64,000 nt of DNA, taken from NCBI GenBank assembly GCA_914767715.1, contig OU612073.1, positions 6,696,001 to 6,760,000 on the forward strand. The letters run 5' to 3'. Source of the stretch: Membranipora membranacea (lineage: Eukaryota > Bryozoa > Gymnolaemata > Cheilostomatida > Membraniporidae). The stretch's first letter is position 1. Each line of letters starts with the position of its first letter. Position numbers and translations under genes: made by a program. Positions 61,782 through 64,000 of the stretch are shown here, piece after piece. The notes under the pieces were generated by a model. It had not been told where the DNA came from and did not search any database. It saw only the letters and a list, made by a program, of their open reading frames with translations.

Positions 61782-61996
61782 TAGCCAATGTGTTGGCTTT
61801 GATTGGCTGGTCGGTTGGAAAGAGCCAATGCCAGGTCAGATGGTACTTAATTTAGTCCATGGTACATATATATATATATATATATTATAGTGAGTTTTCA
61901 CTCTCATTGTATCTCAATAGGTGCTCTCTAGGACCTGGCATTGGCTCTTTTTCCAACCCAGCAGCCAATCATATCAGAGCCAACATATTGGCAATA
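61782..61996. mobile_element. Family F1 copy with 9-bp flanking repeats
   Basis: Inverted arms TAGCCAATGTGTTGGCTTTG, AGAGCCAATGCCAGGTCAG / GACCTGGCATTGGCTCT, AGAGCCAACATATTGGC. Centre holds (TA)n and TATCTCAATAGGTGCTC. Flanked by TATATTGAC at 61773-61781 and 61997-62005. Starts 11 bp downstream of the sulfotransferase stop, so it probably sits in the 3' UTR. Confidence 0.75.
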
Positions 61997-62000
61997 TATA

Positions 62001-62068
62001 TTGACCTGGGCAGGCTGTCATGTCGGGGGTGGGTGACACAACAGCCTGCCCAGGCTTTATTGACCTGA
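62001..62068. repeat. Small hairpin flanked by TTGACCTG repeats
   Basis: CCTGGGCAGGCTGT ... ACAGCCTGCCCAGG, with TATTGACCTG at the left edge and TATTGACCTGATA at the right. Possibly a very short foldback insertion next to the F1 copy. Confidence 0.55.
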
Positions 62069-62885
62069 TACTCAAAACCCAATTGATTTATTCTCAGACC
62101 CACCTATGACCTCCAAATCTTCATGATGTTTATGGGTACATGTTTATCGATGACCAGTAACTCGTGCCATAGTTCTGTATCATTGGGCCAGTCTTGCTGC
62201 TCAGTTTGTGAGTCTCAGTTTGCGATTTGTGTTGTACATATTGTGTAAAACGAAAATGTTTAAGATGTGTTTTTTTGTTACTGTATTCGCTTTTTTTTAA
62301 AAATTTATTTAAAACATTAAATACGTAAAGATTATGTCATCATGTTATCAGTGATAAAGAAAACAGCTGTAAGTTAGATACCATTATGGCAGCCTCCTAG
62401 ATGAAACAAATCTGTCCCTACCCAGAACACCAGCTGATCCCAAACCTCCGCTGGTCCCAAAACCACAGATCTGGCAGCAGTGGTTTTGCGGTGATCTTTC
62501 ACACCAAGAAGGTGTGAATACACTCATCAGCTGCTGTCGTACATATTATAATCATGATGTAACAGATTGTAGGAGTAAAACTTGGTAACCAGCGAATAAC
62601 AGCGATCCACAAGACCATGCAAAGCATCCTGACCCGCGGAACCAAACTATAACACCATCCACTAGCATGAGAACTCTCACTCCGATTATACTTACTACTC
62701 CTCTCATTAACACTTAACAGCCAACCCAATCAGGGTAAACCTCTGTCTTTGCGCTTTACTACCTGTGTCCCTCCTTGCCTTCCCTACAACAACTCTACAA
62801 AGTTTCAATATGGTGTTCAATATGGTGCCCCCTCCCCCCCCCCCCCTAATATGACCAAAGCTTCAGCTGCTGATACAGTTCCTGT
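62069..62885. other. Intergenic DNA, no gene seen
   Basis: Contains a poly-C run (62829-62847) and no recognised exon. Confidence 0.4.
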
Positions 62886-63592
62886 CACAGACTCGATTGG
62901 GCACTTGAGAATAAGATCATGACATGTTAGTTTTGGCCACCGTCATACTCGATTATTCTGATTGTAATAGCTATGCAGTATGTACCCTGTTAATCTCACA
63001 TACCTTTGCTGCCTAGATTAGAGCGCTTTCCGACGATGACATCAGGTTTGCAGTGAACCCAATCATAATCACTGACTCTCTGTCGAGGTAGCGGTGCAGC
63101 CTTTTCTCTCTGCAAAAAACAAGAATTTTTCAGGACTATTGCAATGAATTTGTTTTATCAAAACCTGACACTTACAAATACTTGACTGCTGAGTGATGAA
63201 TTTGTTGGTGAATTATTGTGTTATGAAATTGTGAATAATGCTTCAGAAAATACTAATGGTAGGGTTGAATAGTAACTTCATTTTTCTTGCTATATATATT
63301 CACTCAAGGGTCCCTATTAGATCTTGAATAAGCTAATTTTATAACAAACATATAGCCAAGATAATCATATCCAAACAGTTCCCCATAGCAGTATACAATC
63401 TAACCAGATACATAGCAGTTACCAATCACAGCAGTGTTTTGATCCGTTTTTGAGGCCTACTCAGCTGGCCAGCCAAAATAGAATTAGCTGGATTGAAAGG
63501 CCTTTATTTTTACTTTAAATCATAACTGACCTACATTCTCTCCTCGACCCAGTTATGTATAAGTGTCTGATTGTCATATTTCCTTTCAATCT
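62886..63592 (-). pseudogene. Duplicated fragment of the CFAP107-like gene
   Basis: Near-identical to 49370-50046. It contains an intact copy of exon 2 with both splice sites (about 63108-63003) and the 3' half of exon 1. In the exon 1 copy the last codon CAG has become TAG, and exon 1 stops abruptly at 63592, where LINE sequence begins. No exon 3 copy. It also differs by a small insertion near 63430-63470. Confidence 0.85.
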
Positions 63593-63700
63593 CTATCAGT
63601 TTTACTCAGATATGGGTACCACACTAGACAGGCAACGACAGAACGGATAGTATCCTTGCCTTGTAGAAAAGTGCTGTTGCAGTGCTAGCAACACCCATAC
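63593..63700 (-). mobile_element. LINE fragment joined to the CFAP107 duplicate
   Basis: CTATCAGTTTTACTCAGATA, TGGGTACCACACTAGACAGG to GTGCTAGCAACACC closely matches 52693-52800. The breakpoint to the duplicated CFAP107 segment is sharp. Confidence 0.75.
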
Positions 63701-64000
63701 CTGACAAGTCTCCCTTTTTGGTAGGGAGCCTCCCAGTTTTTAGGGGTATTTTCCACCTCCTCCCTATCTCCCTTTTTCCTCCCTTTTTTCAGCTTCCTTC
63801 ACCCAGAAGACTTTTTAAGCTTCTTGTTGCAAGAAAAACTATGTTTTCCTACCCCCACAGTACATATACCTAGATATAATTGCCTATTAACATACCATCT
63901 CTCCTCATTCGGATAAAGTGCAACAATATAATTTGTAAAATCAGGTAAAATTATGCATTTCATAATATGAACGCTCTAGTTTTGGCTTAAAGCAAATGAC
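63701..64000. other. Right edge, CT-rich then AT-rich DNA
   Basis: No gene recognised. Confidence 0.3.

Noticed and set aside
61859-62068. 69-codon ORF after the sulfotransferase stop
   Set aside because: Lies within the F1 element and its TA microsatellite.

Overview
The window is nuclear DNA from an animal, most likely a marine invertebrate. It is AT-rich, with small exons separated by introns of a few hundred bases to about 2 kb (mostly GT-AG). The gene set is animal: a WDTC1-like WD40 protein, an MS4A/CD20-like four-pass membrane protein, a CFAP107-like ciliary protein, a CHST15-like sulfotransferase and BTB proteins. Transposable elements are dense. A sponge or another early-branching or marine invertebrate fits, but I cannot name the species. 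All gene models were assembled by eye by joining exons whose splice phases agree; none is supported by transcript data.

Layout. 0.4-4.1 kb (-): 5' part of a WDTC1-like gene running off the left edge. 5.6-24 kb (-): three head-to-tail paralogues (called A, B and C here) of a secreted six-cysteine protein of about 284-295 residues that I cannot assign to a named family. All three have eight exons with the same intron phases. An orphan signal-peptide exon with its own TATA box lies just upstream of paralogue B. A 1.38 kb near-perfect palindrome lies between A and B, and a dead LINE between B and C. 25.3-30.2 kb (-): an MS4A-like gene. 30.6-34.0 kb: a hAT-like element of 3.3 kb with an 8-bp target-site duplication, carrying a 236-bp-spaced duplication, an LTR-like promoter block and a 5 x 61-bp minisatellite. 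34.3-36.3 kb (+): a BTB gene. 36.9-40.6 kb (+): a broken Ty3/Gypsy retrotransposon. 42.7-45.4 kb (+): a second BTB copy that is a pseudogene. 46.4-47.1 kb: LINE 3' tails. 48.5-50.1 kb (-): a CFAP107-like gene. 51.5-52.2 kb: a very homogeneous 9-bp satellite of about 79 units. 54.3-61.8 kb (+): a CHST15-like sulfotransferase in eight exons. 62.9-63.6 kb: a duplicated, broken piece of the CFAP107-like gene joined to LINE sequence.

The genes do not form an obvious pathway. The coherent biology is the secreted-protein array (recent tandem duplication with conserved cysteines and gene architecture) and the repeat landscape. At least four recurrent short inverted-repeat families (called F1-F4 here) are scattered through introns and intergenic DNA. 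F1 = arms with GCCAATGTRTTGGCT and CCAGGTCAGATGGTACTTTC. F2 = arms with TAGCCTGTCTTRACAAGC. F3 = arms with CAGGCCCGTAGTTCTAG. F4 = arms with AAACTTGGTNCAATTTGCC and TGCATTC.GAGTTGCTCCC.
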